NCBI GenBank assembly: GCA_012845835.1
Contig: JABAKD010000001.1
Coordinates: forward strand, 10,884,623 to 10,948,622
From: Undaria pinnatifida
Lineage: Eukaryota > Sar > Phaeophyceae > Laminariales > Alariaceae
DNA: 64,000 bases
Reading direction: 5' to 3'
A program made the translations under genes and the position numbers. How positions within the stretch are numbered: position 1 is the first letter of the stretch; each line of letters starts with the position of its first letter. Shown piece by piece: positions 1 to 10,199 of the stretch. The notes beneath the pieces were generated by a model, which saw nothing but the letters and a program-made list of their open reading frames with translations, had not been told where the DNA came from and did not search any database.

Positions 1-125
1 CTAAGCTGCGCCAAAACAACTGCTTGAACCATTTTCTTCCGTGAGGTACAGAGTCACTCGTGCGACTGGCTCAAACACACCAGTGAAAGTGGGGGTACCC
101 CCCCTACCGTAGCCTTGATCTAATC
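1..125 (+). repeat. MITE family A, partial copy (right half)
   Basis: This stretch is a diverged direct repeat of 1406-1530. Both start near CTAAGCTGCG, pass through a CTCGTGCGA core and end in ACCCCCCCTACCGTAGCCTTG. The left arm of the element is not present before it because the window begins here. It is a fragment of the inverted-repeat family seen complete at 1250-1530. No protein is encoded. Confidence 0.7.
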
Positions 126-874
126 ACAATGCCGCAGTATACAGATGGTGACCACAGACCGCGCAACAGGAAGTGGATAAGATAATCAAACGGTTATTAT
201 GTAACATATGGAAAAGCGTAATGCGCGCCCAAATGTTGGAGGCGTCTCTAGTATTTGGCAGTAGGAACGGTGTTCCATCTCGTAAGGAATACGTGGTCAA
301 TGGTCAAATGGCTGAGACGAGCAACAAATCAGCCCCGCTCCCGCCCCTGCCCTTGTTGAGGTTCGCAAGAACGCCTAATGTCTGACTGTTACACTGACAT
401 AGAGGCGTGCGATTTGATGAACGACATCCTGGCCTTCTGCAGTTAGAAGGAGGCATCGCCTTTGCCGCACGCCTCCGCCGTGCTCTCCAGCGATTCGAAG
501 TGCGACGAAAGTTCGACGTAGCGTGGGCACCGTCCCTTCGCCCCGTCGTAATATCATCGCTGTCCTCGATCTCGTCAATGTTCACTTCGTTGTCAAGTAG
601 TCTGGATCGGCTTCGCCGCAAAGTCCACGCAGTCGACCACCGCATTTTCCGAGACATTTATTTGTGGACGTCAGGGCGCTCAGGGGTGTGAGCTGGAACC
701 AAACACATTTTGCCTGCGGCACATGGCATCGTGCGTATCCCCTATGTTCGTTGTGCGCTAGGGGTGCGTGTGTTTTCCCAGCAACAACAGCAGTAGGGAT
801 GTGATACCACCTATACTTCGCTCAAAAGCAGAACTCGACCAAGGTTTTGTGCTAATGTGTGTGAACGTGGGCCA

Positions 875-1050
875 TGGATAGGGCGGTAGCCGCCCTGAAT
901 AGGGCTGCGGCCACCTTATAGAGGTCCGTTGTTATATAGGGCGGTAGCCGCCCAATTCGCATCCTCTGTCGTGCCAAGCCGATTTTCACCGCGTCATCTG
1001 GAATAATCACCCTATTCGGACCTCTTTATATAGGCCCCCCTACTGTAGTA
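875..1050. repeat. Hairpin-bearing repeat with MITE-like end
   Basis: The same 15-base hairpin GGGCGGTAGCCGCCC (6-bp stem, TAG loop) occurs at 881-895 and again at 939-953. The segment ends in a GGCCCCCCTACTGTA-like terminus at about 1033-1047, which resembles the right end of the Tc1/mariner-type MITE at 52322-52502. The left end is not clear. It is probably a decayed non-autonomous DNA element. Nothing gene-like is visible from 126 to 874: the small frames there have no recognisable domain. Confidence 0.4.
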
Positions 1051-1249
1051 ATCAAACTGGTACAGTACACTGACAGCTCGACCGAGTGTCTATTTTCAAG
1101 AAAAAATTAACTGAACATAAATTTCACTACTACTGCTGTCAATCAGCGCGAGTAATCAACGTACAAGTTGGTTAAAGTATGAAATTGATTACGTTCAATC
1201 ATCATAATCTAATCAACGAGATATGGATGTAAAAACTAACCGTGACTTA

Positions 1250-1530
1250 TCCACGGACCCAGGCTACGGTAGGGGGGTCCCCTTTTGGGCCTTTTATTTC
1301 AGTGGCTAGGGGTCACTCGCGCGAGTAACCCCTTTGTTCCTATGCAATCTTTCGTTTCCTATGTGTTTTACATTGACGAAATCAATCCGCAATGCAAAGG
1401 TGATCTAAGCTGCGGCAAACCGAGTTCCTAAACCATCTTCATCCGTAGGGTACAGAGCTACTCGTGCGAGTGGCTCAAACACACCAGTGAAAATGGGGGT
1501 ACCCCCCCTACCGTAGCCTTGGTCCACGGA
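1250..1530. mobile_element. MITE family A, complete inverted-repeat copy
   Basis: The element is bounded by inverted arms. The left arm reads TCCACGGACC, then GGCTACGGTAGGGGGGT. The right arm is the complement, CCCCCCTACCGTAGCC then GGTCCACGGA. Inside are near-palindromic cores built on ACTCGCGCGAGT (about 1314-1325) and CTCGTGCGAG (about 1452-1461). It is about 281 bp long and has no reading frame, so it is non-autonomous. Partial relatives lie at 1-125, 39908-40002, 45258-45330 and possibly 52120-52190. Confidence 0.75.
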
Positions 1531-2080
1531 GCTGCTTTATGATTTCAATCAAGTCATCCAAGTGTCTCATCACGGAAATTCCTAAATATTCAACTTACAG
1601 ATCGTTTTTGCCAGAGTAGAAACGAAACGGTAGATCGTGTGGCAAAAGGTACCGGTTCCAGCAATAAGTGGCAATTGATAAGTGGTACGTGTGCGACTTA
1701 GTCTTTTTCCATCGTCCCATATATTCTCCTCGCGCTACTCTCGCTCTTTCTCCCAGTAGTAACTCAGATTCAGGCCCTGATCATACCATACGTGATGCCG
1801 TGTCGTATCGTAAGTATGGCAATCATCCGTCAGATAATCAACCGCCTAACGCAATCGAAGAGTTCAACCGTTTGTGTACTGACGTACTGGATTAAATAAC
1901 ATTAATATAAATAAAGCACGGGATTCACGGTCGAGGTATATTGGGGTACCCGATTACAGAGCCTCTTCTAGGTTGTGCCAGATTGCTTATGTTCCGCCTT
2001 CGGTAGATTGTGTTTGGCATTGCATAGTACAGGTAATCGCATTTCTGTGTTGGGGATGTAGACTATACATATATCTATCT
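1531..2080. other. Gene-less stretch
   Basis: A 75-codon frame at 1668-1895 has no recognisable motif and ordinary base composition. I see no exon signature, RNA gene or repeat unit here. Confidence 0.4.
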
Positions 2081-2082
2081 TG

Positions 2083-2165
2083 TAGTTTGTGACCGCACAG
2101 CGCCCGTCGCTATACGAAGAGGTTTCACCAACGACACTGTGGTAATGCTGGATGGAGTTGGGCGG
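2083..2165 (+). repeat. Repeat family B, short diverged copy
   Basis: A diverged copy of the head of repeat B: the TTTGTGACC anchor is followed by a degenerate ACACTGTGGTAATGCTGG end. The better copies are at 2255-2560 and 3440-3725. Confidence 0.45.
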
Positions 2166-2254
2166 AAGAATTGTAGTTCTATCTATGACTGCTTACCTTC
2201 TGGCAGTTGCATTTGACATGGAAAAATCATCCTGCTGTATTTTCAATTTGATCC

Positions 2255-2560
2255 TCTGTCTCGTAGCTTGTGACCACAGCAGCAGCAGGGTTCGTCTCTC
2301 TAGGGAGCATCGGCACGGACACTGGTTGTGTTGGGGGGAAATAGATGGGAAAAAAAATGTCAGTGTTTCTGTGAAGAACACGCACACAATGACGTGAAGA
2401 TCGAACACATACACACCTCCCTTATGTGCCATTCATTTATGGGAGTTTCGTCAAAAACTAAACATAAAGTAAGATCTCCGTGGGCCCAATCGTTCGACGA
2501 CCTCTTCGTTTTCTGAGCAAATAAACCTCGCATCCAAACAGCCCGGATTGGTGACGACCA
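2255..2560 (+). repeat. Repeat family B, copy 2
   Basis: The head shares GCTTGTGACCACA, GTCTCTCTAGG, AGCATCGGC and GGACACTGGT with 3440-3540. The later part (TATGGGA, CCAATCGTTCGACGACCT, TTTCTGA, CATCCAAACA) lines up with 3590-3690. The spacing is preserved but many bases differ. No coding potential is shared between the copies in one frame, so the element is of unknown class. Confidence 0.6.
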
Positions 2561-2720
2561 TAGGCAAAGAAGGAGAGGGGAAGGGGGTAAGGTAACTGCA
2601 GCTGAAGAAAGCAAAAAGGATATGGCAGGCAGGGTAGATCGACACCAAACGGACGAATAGTAGGCGTTACCTGTCTACGCAACCTCACGATACTGCGAAT
2701 ACGTTGCGTTTACATTTGGT

Positions 2721-3170
2721 TTATGTTGTTTGGACTGCCCGATCCATCTTGTAGTGTCGGCCGATACTACTGCGGTAGTACCACCGCTCTTCTTGCTGAA
2801 CCATTTTGGTTTCCTTCCATCCATGTTTCACCTTGGATTGTCCCTTCTTTCCCTTTTTGATTCGCTCCCTCTGTGTCCCTTTGGGTACGGAAGCAACGAT
2901 GTCGATTCGGACACCGCCGTCATAAATACAGAACGTCGGATACAGAGCAGGAAACAGTGCTTCTAGCCGTTTAGGAATTGCATTCAGAACCCAGTTTGCG
3001 TGCTGCCGGGGCGCCGGGTGAGTGGTCTCATCTACCTTGTTGATGTACAGTTGATTGCTTGATTTTCTGTGCTTGTTTGTGGATTGGGGACGGGGGCGAT
3101 GATGATGGCATGGGCACCACTGTCGTCGCCAACAAAACGCACGTGACAGACCATATACGGCGGTTCTCAT
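2721..3170 (-). other. Open frame of 149 codons, unrecognised
   Basis: This is the longest frame in the first 5 kb apart from low-complexity ones. The predicted product is basic, with a Lys-rich stretch near residues 98-120 and no signal peptide, membrane segment or motif I can name. It lies between two copies of repeat B, so it may be the inner part of a larger element or chance. I would not call it a gene without transcript evidence. Confidence 0.2.
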
Positions 3171-3439
3171 ACTTCTAATGGGGTCATTCGGAACTCCGTA
3201 TGGTTACTGCGATGATGATTGGGTGCTTCATTTTCTTTTGATGCTAGTTGCTGCCTGTCGGTTGTGTTTTGTTACATTTATTCTCGCGCTATTCTGTTTT
3301 CCTCTTCCTCCTTCTTCCCAATATACTTTCTACCTTCTTGTTTTTTTCTGTTTTTATTTTTTTTGTGTTATTTACTCTGTTGTCTTGGCGTGTGTTCGCC
3401 CCCGTGTTCCTCAAGGTTAATATTGCACGACCAAATCAC

Positions 3440-3725
3440 CTTACTGTACTTGCAATGTGTATCTCTGCCTCGTGGACTGTGACCACAAAACTCGTCTGTC
3501 TAGGAAGCATCGGCGAGGACACTGGTGGTGCTGGATAGATAGACAACACAATGAAGTATTGTGGGAGCTCCGTAGATATTCTGTTTTGGAATTCTATGGG
3601 AAAGGAAGGTATCCATGCACCCAACCACTCGGCGACCTTGTACTTTCTGACCAAGACAGAATCTCGGATCCTAACAAGATCATTCCGTGCGCTAAACAGA
3701 TGAGCCTCGGCAATCCTCCGGCACA
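3440..3725 (+). repeat. Repeat family B, copy 3
   Basis: It matches 2255-2560 in order: GACTGTGACCACA, CGTCTGTCTAGG, AGCATCGGC, GGACACTGGT, then the distal anchors around 3594-3690. The two clear copies are direct repeats about 1.2 kb apart. Confidence 0.6.
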
Positions 3726-4046
3726 CGAGAGCAACATAACACATTGAGCACCACATTTCCTAGGGAGAAAGAAAGTGAGGATTTAGATCGAGACTGGGGC
3801 TACCGCGGGCGATTTATCGCATGCGGTTCTCACAGTGAGCGGGACTGTACGTTGAAGTACAAAGTCTGAGTAGTGCGGCGGTTAACCCCCGAGCTATTGG
3901 ATTTATCAATTCATTTTCTGATATGAGGGCTAGCCCACACAATAATGTAGTAGTTCTTGAGAGTGATGGGCTGAGAGAATGACGATTTTTGTGTGGACGA
4001 TTGTACACCACCATAGCATTTTACACCCCAACTCCCTTTTCCCCAG

Positions 4047-4277
4047 GACAAGGTGTGGAGATTAATAGTGGGTGTTGACCCTGGTTTTATGACCATTAAT
4101 GGATTCGAGAGCAAACATGGGAGTGAATCGGTGAAAACAGGACCACAGGTATGCAAGATGATTGGGGGTTTCGAGTACCAGTTAGAATGCCAAAAAGAAA
4201 GGAGAACTTCTTGGAATTCGACGAGTTGTGGCATCATTTCAGAGTTGAAGAGTAATTCGTGGAGTATTCTAGACTAG
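4047..4277 (+). pseudogene. Exon-like fragment with GVDPG motif (RuvC-I-like, possible Fanzor relic)
   Basis: A pyrimidine tract ending in CCCCAG stands directly before a frame that encodes a hydrophobic strand followed by GVDPG (RLIVGVDPG, codons at about 4056-4082). That is the shape of the first RuvC nuclease motif, whose Asp is catalytic in TnpB and Fanzor proteins. The frame stays open to a stop at 4275. Alternatively the exon ends at about 4147, where CACAG is followed by GTATGC, a possible 5' splice site. About 30 residues after GVDPG there is a FEYQ segment, reminiscent of the aromatic/Tyr stretch that follows RuvC-I in Fanzor proteins. No RuvC-II, RuvC-III or zinc finger was found nearby. 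The Fanzor reading is inference; a chance frame is the main alternative. Confidence 0.25.
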
Positions 4278-4336
4278 TGTACCACTTTTTTTCTGTGTTT
4301 CGAAAGTCAATGTAACTGGAATTGGGCGACTTGGAA

Positions 4337-4800
4337 CTGGAAGTTGTTGTTGGTGTTGTCGTTGTTATTCTCACATTGACTCGCATATACAAGTCCGTGA
4401 TCACAGGACAGGTTCCAGTCACTCTGGAGTGGAAGAATACCCCAGGGAAAGAACACAGACAAAACCCAAAGTGGTACACGCATGTATCATAGCTTACGCA
4501 ATTCATGCCTCAGTCAGAAAAATGTGAAAGTCAAATCGGGAGTCAGCCTACCATGTGCTAGGTCCAGCCTGGTACATACGTTGCACTATTCGCGCCCGGA
4601 AAAATATCCGAATACACCCCTTGCCACCATGAAAATTCAATCACGTATAGGTTACACGCGGTATCTATCACTGCGCATACGCACGTCTGGCTCAAATCGA
4701 TTAGAAAAAATAAAAGAATGAAAGAAAATGAGAAGAAAGCGAAAAATGAATAGAAAAAAGAAAAGAAGAGAAAAGAAAAGACAATTAAAGAAGAGGAAGC
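4337..4800 (+). repeat. Repeat family C, copy 1 (A/G-rich tail)
   Basis: It begins in a GTT-rich stretch, runs through CTCACATTGACTCGCAT, GGACAGGTTCCAGTCACT, TACACGCAT and TATCACTGCGCATACGCAC, and ends in an A-rich tail (4704-4800) made of AAAAG/AAAGAA blocks. The one-sided A-rich tail suggests retroposition, SINE-like or a LINE 3' end. Copies 2 and 3 follow within 3 kb in the same orientation. Confidence 0.65.
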
Positions 4801-4926
4801 AAAAAATGGAAAGGGAAAAACACCATCCGTTAATTGTTGATGTTGTTCTCACATTAACTCGCATAATCAAGCGCGTGGTCACTGGACAGGTTCCAGTCAC
4901 TCTCTGAAGCTGAGAAATGCGGGAGC

Positions 4927-5234
4927 CCCTATTTGCAGGACGGGCCTGCAACGAAATCTTGCAGGACGTTTTGGCACACTTTTGTCCCAGGTACCTGCAC
5001 AGACCCAACCCAACCCTAACCCTAACCCTAACCCTAACCCTAACCCTAACCCCAACCCCAACCCGACCCCTGACCGTTTGACCGGTACGTGAGGCTAAAA
5101 GTGCCCTCGCGCGGCTTCGCCGCGCGTTCGGCAGGCGTTCGCCAAAACAAAAAAGCGGGCAATAAAAAGCGGCAGGTGGCCAATCAGAGGCACGTCCTGC
5201 AAGAATTCGTTGCAGGCCCGTCCTGCAAATAGGG
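4927..5234. mobile_element. Small TIR element carrying an internal telomeric array
   Basis: The two ends are inverted repeats of 43 bp, 4927-4969 and 5192-5234, differing at one position. They begin CCCTATTTGCAGGACGGGCC and continue CTGCAACGAA. The element is 308 bp and sits inside repeat C copy 2. Its interior holds the telomere-type array (5003-5070) and a strong hairpin, CGCGCGGC/GCCGCGCG, near 5105-5125. There is no coding frame. I could not settle the target-site duplication. Confidence 0.75.
5003..5070 (+). repeat. Interstitial telomere-type array (CCCTAA)n
   Basis: About seven units of CCCTAA are flanked by degenerate CCCAAC and CCCGAC units. This is the complement of TTAGGG, the telomere repeat of many eukaryotes including stramenopiles. 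It is internal to the TIR element rather than at the window edge, so it is not a chromosome end here. Confidence 0.9.
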
Positions 5235-5815
5235 TTTCAGTCCCCAGGGGAAAAACACAAACAACCCAAGGTGGTACACGCATATATAACAGCTGACGCA
5301 ATTAATGCCTCTGCCAGAAACATACAAAAGTGAGATCGGGAGTCAGTCTACGATGTGCCAGGTCCATACCAGTGCATACGTCTCAATACTCGCGCCTGGA
5401 AAAACCGACTATATCGCTTGCCACCCGAGAAAGACTACCTCGTACCACGTATATATTACACGTAGTATCTATCGCTACGCATACGCCCGACAGACGCAAG
5501 TCAATTGGAAAGAAGAAGAAAGCGAAACAAAAAACGAAAAAGGAAAGGAAAAAAAAGAAAGACAACAAAACAAAAAAGACAAGACAAGAAGAGGAAGCAA
5601 GGAAAAGAATAGAGAAGAAAAATGTCTTACTAGCAGACCCTAGGAATTGTCTAAAGACGGCATTGGGCCTATAGAGGGTACATCAATGACACTGGGGAGA
5701 GAACGCAACATTGCAAAGTCAGGGCGGTCTTATGCTATCCTGTGACGGCCATTGGAAGGCCCACAGATTTCAAGACGACGATAGCCAGACCCAGACTTCA
5801 GTCTCTTGGGCATGA

Positions 5816-5948
5816 CGCCTCCCCTCCCCCCCCCCCCCCGTTCCCCCCTTCCCCGCTCCCCCCCTCGCCCCCTCGCCCCCTCGCCCCCTCCCCCGTCCCC
5901 CCCTCCTCCCTCCCCCCCTCCCTTCTCCCCCTCCCCCCTCCCCCCGGA
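5816..5948. repeat. C-rich polypyrimidine tract
   Basis: Nearly uninterrupted CCCCTCCC/CCCTCGCCC runs. The frames across it on both strands (Pro/Ser on +, Gly/Arg on -) are compositional artefacts. It lies at the 3' side of the LINE remnant on the - strand. Confidence 0.85.
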
Positions 5949-5954
5949 CGCTTA

Positions 5955-6645
5955 GAGATGCCGGCGGTGGATGGCTCTGCCGCAGCCTTTGCGCGTCGCT
6001 CTGCAGCTTTGCGTCTCTCCGTTTCATTGTAATCCCGCATGAACAACTCGTTTCCCTCCTCTACTCGTCGGAATCATATGCCAGCTTTCTGAGCAGCCTT
6101 TCACCACCTTTCGAGTTTCATGCTAAGACCGACATATCCTCCTTCAGATGATCCATCCAATCTTTCTCTTGCCCCCCTGAGTAGCCCTTACCCCCAACAA
6201 GCTCCCCAAACATCACCCTCTGTGGCGGACGCTCCTCCCCCATACGTGCTACGAATCCCGCAGACGATAACCTCCGTCTGTGCACTATCGCCTCTATGCT
6301 CTCGGAAGCTGTCTTGGCAAGCGCGTTGGCGTACGGTAGGGTGTGGTCGTCGCGCTTCCGTTTCCACCATCCGAGGCATCGGAGGAGCACGGAGTGGTGA
6401 ACCCGTCGCAGCCTGTCATAGTCAGGCTTCTTTGGGCTCCACGCCATGCAACCGTAAAGAAGTGTCTCGACCACCTCAGCTTTTAGCAACCGCACCTTCA
6501 ACCGTAAGCGCACACCCGGGCGATCATCGATTTCCGTCTCGTACCGCTGGAAGCACGCCCAGGCCCTCTGAAGACGCCGCGTTATTTCATTGCTAAGGTC
6601 TCTGTCTGCGGTGATAGCCCCGCCCAAGTACACAACCTCGATTGT
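5955..6645 (-). pseudogene. Non-LTR (LINE) retrotransposon, C-terminal part of reverse transcriptase ORF, broken
   Basis: The - strand frame 6118-6774 encodes, from about 6645 downward, the part after the polymerase palm of LINE ORF2 proteins: a YLGG segment, an LLYGCMAW segment, an LRRVHHSVLLRCLGW segment and an HTLPYANAL segment. It stops at 6118. The similarity continues with a frame change and two in-frame stops to about 5955 (FRRVEEGNELFMRDYNETER, then a basic tail). The fingers, palm and endonuclease are absent, so this is a 5'-truncated, mutated copy. The first roughly 40 codons of the open frame belong to repeat C copy 3 read backwards and are not part of the protein. The assignment to LINE RT rests on family knowledge; the clade cannot be told. 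Confidence 0.75.
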
Positions 6646-7140
6646 TTGTTTGTTTGTTGTTCTCAAATCAACTCGCATAGTCAAGTCCGTGATCACATGA
6701 CAAGCTCCAGTCACTTTGCAGCTGAGGAATACCCCATGGAAAACACACAAACAAATCAAAGGTGGTGCTCGCATATATCACAGCTGACGCAATACATGCA
6801 TCCGCCAGAAACATTTACAAAGTGAAGTCGGGGGTCAGCCTACGATGTACCAGCTCCATATTTACTGGTGCATACGTCTCACTACTCGCACCTGGAAAAA
6901 CCGACCTATACCGCTTGCCACCCAGGAAAGATTACCACGTATAGATTACAAACATCAGCTATCACTACGCATACGCACGTCAGAGGCGAGTCCATTGGGA
7001 AAAACAATAAAGTATCGAAAAGAGAAAGGAAAGAAATGAAGAGAAAAAATAAGAAAAGCGAAGCAAGAAAACCAAAGACATAGACAGGATGCAAGGAAAG
7101 GAATAGAGACAAAACGTCATACAAGCAGACCTTAGGAACT
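6640..7140 (+). repeat. Repeat family C, copy 3
   Basis: It starts with (GTTT)n at about 6640, followed by CTCAAATCAACTCGCAT and the same body as copies 1 and 2, and ends in an A/G-rich tail (7000-7090). It is joined head to head with the LINE remnant, which runs in the opposite direction from the same point. Confidence 0.7.
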
Positions 7141-7280
7141 GACATAAGACGGCATTGGGCTCCGTACGTCGTGGGGAGCAAATTTTTCTACTGGCGGTCA
7201 AACGTCATAGATATTATATGAATATGACCGTGACGCCGGCATGCCATGGTTGTGTTATATTCATTTGGGTATAGGTCATA

Positions 7281-8560
7281 TATTGCTGCAACCGTCAGAT
7301 TCGTCCCCTTCAAGGGTTTATAGCTTCCGCGCACATATTGAAATGCTCGACCCCCCCCCCCCCTCCCCCCGATCCCTCTTGTTTAAACGCACCACCTGAA
7401 ATAAAAATCTGCCAGAGTAGTAAACACTACCAGCCAGCTGATATCATCTCATTATCCATCTAGCCATCCATGCCGTAGCTTCAAATCAACCCCCCCCCCC
7501 CCCCCCCCCTTTGTTCCCCGCCCAGTTCATTCAAACGCCCCACTTACAATCGAAATCGGCCAGAGTAATAAACACTTCTAAGCAATTGATATCACGTCAT
7601 TATCTTTCTAGCCATCCATGAGGTAGCTTTCATTCATCCCCCCTTCCCCCCTCCAACGCCCCCTCCTTACCCACACCCCGCACGATCGCCTAGACCCAGC
7701 ACCGCGCGTATAGCAAGCCCCTTCATATATGATCAATACGCGCGATCGGAGGATCACACACAATGTTGCGAACATCACCGTCTACCAAGTCCTTGATTTT
7801 AACATTATATGTGACCTAAAACTCTTGAAAACCCTCCCCGCCCCCCCCCCACCGCCTTTTTTTATTTAATTTTTATTGTTTTTCCCTCGCTTCCTCAAGA
7901 TCAAACGCCCCACCTACTATCGAAATGCGCCAGAGTAATAAACACTTCCACGCCCTGGGTATCGCCTCGTTATCGTTTCAGAGCCGTCCATGCCGCTGCT
8001 GCAATTCCCACCCACCCCCGCCCCCAACGCCCCCTCCTTCCCCACCACCTGCACCATCGCCTAGACCTAGCACCACGCGTATAGCAAACCCCTACATCTA
8101 TGCGACCTAAAGCCCTCCCCCCCCGCCCCGGCCCCCCCCCCGCCACACCCCCCCCCCTCCTCCACAAGAAATATTTATAGTTTCCACGCACAAATTGACC
8201 TGCCCCACCCGTCCCCTCCCCTCCCCCCCTCCCGCCCCCCTTTTGATCAAAATCAGGCTCCCACGTCCTTAAAAACTCCGCCCTCCCCTCACCGGATATT
8301 CGACTTACAGGATTCACTTGATAATCTGATGCATTTCCTTCCACAGCTGTCAGATTATGTTTCCGCGCACAGACTGCCTAACATCACCATGTTGACCCTG
8401 ATAGCTACACTGTAGTTGCAAGGGGAGTCGCCGACCTATAACCTTAATGAGGACAGCACAACCCGTAATACGCGCGATCGGAGTATCACACACAGCTTGC
8501 AAAGATGAGTTTCGACAAAATCTTCGATCTGACAGCTGGAGTGTATTTTAATTTTTATTA
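7281..8560. repeat. Block F, left copy: poly(C)-linked repeat units
   Basis: At least three units share the order: poly(C) tract, AAACGCCCCACC-like box, CTGCCAGAGTA(A/G)TAAACACT, GATATC, TTATC.TTCTAGCCATCCATG. They lie at about 7381-7480, 7527-7632 and 7903-8000. Between them, 7672-7725 and 8038-8098 share CGATCGCCTAGAC, CACGCGTATAGCAA. The block ends with the box TAATACGCGCGATCGGAGTA at 8467-8486 and GCTTGCAAAGATGAGTTTCG. The same series occurs in reverse at 59820-60650. Small frames here encode Pro-rich artefacts. Confidence 0.75.
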
Positions 8561-9125
8561 TATATTTGGGACGCACACACATGTATATATACTGCTGTTC
8601 TTCTTGCAGCCTCTCCTTTCCGATCGTCTCGCATCGCATTCATCAGAACACATGTCGTTCGTTTTGCTTTCATATATACTGTTCGTCTTGCAGCCTCTCC
8701 TTTCTGTCTTCTTGCATCGCATTATTCAGAATACCTGTCGTTTGTTTCGAATCATTTTTTCTCTTTTTTTTTTCTCTTTTTTTCTCTTTTTCTTTCTTTT
8801 CTTTTTGGTCTGGCTTGTTTTGTTGCGTTCTTGTGCCCGGTAAGCTAACATTTCACTTTATTTACCTCGATGAATTGCAACTGTTTCGTTTACGCTTTCT
8901 CACAGAGTCTGACCACAGAACTATTTGTATTTTTCTAGAATGAAGAATCAGCATGAACGCTGGGTGTGCCGATGTCGCTGGTTGGGTAGAATGACGGGGT
9001 TTAATGTGAAGACAACACCCGATGACAGTAAAGCAGTTCGGCTGAGTTGGGTCAAGTTGTGTCGTGTTGTGTTGGGATTGAAGTCTGAGTTGGAGGTTGG
9101 GGCTAAGGTTTGATGGGGTGTGCGA
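8561..9125. other. T-rich and unassigned DNA
   Basis: 8585-8740 contains two direct copies of an approximately 80-bp unit (ATATACTG.TCTTCTTGCAGCCT, CCTTTC.GTC, TCGCATCGCATT). These are followed by a long T/CTTTT tract (8749-8805). No gene is visible. Confidence 0.4.
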
Positions 9126-9127
9126 TA

Positions 9128-9172
9128 TAATGGTCGGTGGGTGGGTGGGTGGGTGGGTGGGTGTGTAGGTGG
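9128..9172 (+). repeat. (GGGT)n microsatellite
   Basis: A run of GTGGGTGGGTGGG units about 35-40 bp long, with a few further GTGG units to about 9190. Confidence 0.85.
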
Positions 9173-9224
9173 CTGCGTGGTTGGGTGGATGAGTAGATGA
9201 ATAGGTTTGGTGGCACCAGTGCTT

Positions 9225-9600
9225 TCATTGGGTTGGGTTGGGTTGTGCCAGGAAAACCGATATCCCGTAGAGATATCTGAGTCATTTCCAACAATATTAT
9301 TTCGCACCTTGTGTAGAGGGGGGGACCCCGTAAGGTATTCCCCAGTGGTACCGCGCAGGAATCCCTAGGTGCAGCCCCTATATGTTTGTGCCAGGCGCCA
9401 CCAACCGACCACTCCCTGAATCCGCCTCATCACCGAAATCGAGTCATGAAGCCACTCTAACTAAGCTTCCACCAACACGCAGATCTCGCAAAGTGCCTTC
9501 TCTCTAAGGCGAGCCACAATAACGCTGCAATCTCACCGAAGCGAGTACGAGTAACCACAGTACAGCAGTCACTTAGTGTTGCTTGCCACGCAACCCTGTG
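9225..9600. repeat. Repeat family G, copy 1
   Basis: Contains GGGTTGGGTTGGGTTGTGCC and CAGGAAAACCGATATCCCGTA followed by a spread of GCGAGCCAC and AAGCGAG-type anchors (9505-9560). The anchors recur at 15380-15560 and 17340-17500, in particular the phrase TTGGGTTGTGCCAGGAA. No coding content. Confidence 0.5.
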
Positions 9601-10195
9601 GAACCCTTTGGTTATATTCCTGCTCAATAGTGCTTACTCCCATCTACCCAATTTGAAAGTAGAATTACGCAACAACCACTAAACCAGTATGGATGGTTTT
9701 ATTTTGCCTTCATTGTGACAACTATTCCCAAACGCAATAACACCGCAGCATCACTATCGAACCCCCAGAAATATTCCGAGTGGGGAGGGAAATGCAGACG
9801 TCTGATAACCTCCCCGTCAAAATGCACAATGACGACACGACATGATGTCCGTCACGAGGATTTCCCTATATATGCGGGTAGTCACGAGCGTAGACTGCCG
9901 ACAGCAGCCAAGTTCGCTTCATTCGCGGCGGTGGGGCGTGTTTTTGCCGACTCGTTTTTGCTCGCAGCCATTCGTTGACTTGGAAACTTATGCTCGCGAC
10001 CTAATGAGGACATCGTGTCTTCGGGTGTACTATGTGTACCTGGTATATATTACATGCCGATGAAACCGTCATGTGTGTATCCATCCACATCGAGCACATT
10101 TTCTCAGAGTCCTTGCTAACAAACGACGAGCAGGAGAAAATACATTTTCGCGAATTCACAAGTACGATGAAGATTATGGGACGATACTTTCCACT
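9601..10195. other. Gene-less stretch
   Basis: Short frames only, none recognisable. The composition is ordinary until the CATG-dense block begins at 10200. Confidence 0.35.
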
Positions 10196-10199
10196 TTCT

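Larger units (their letters stand above)
4840..5640 (+). repeat. Repeat family C, copy 2, split by a TIR element
   Basis: The head (CTCACATTAACTCGCAT, GGACAGGTTCCAGTCACT) is at 4848-4903. The body resumes at about 5237 (TACACGCATATATAACAGC, then TATCGCTACGCATACGC) and ends in an A-rich tail at 5509-5625. Compared with copies 1 and 3, the extra DNA is the TIR element at 4927-5234. Copy 2 therefore gives an empty-site comparison for that insertion. Confidence 0.65.
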
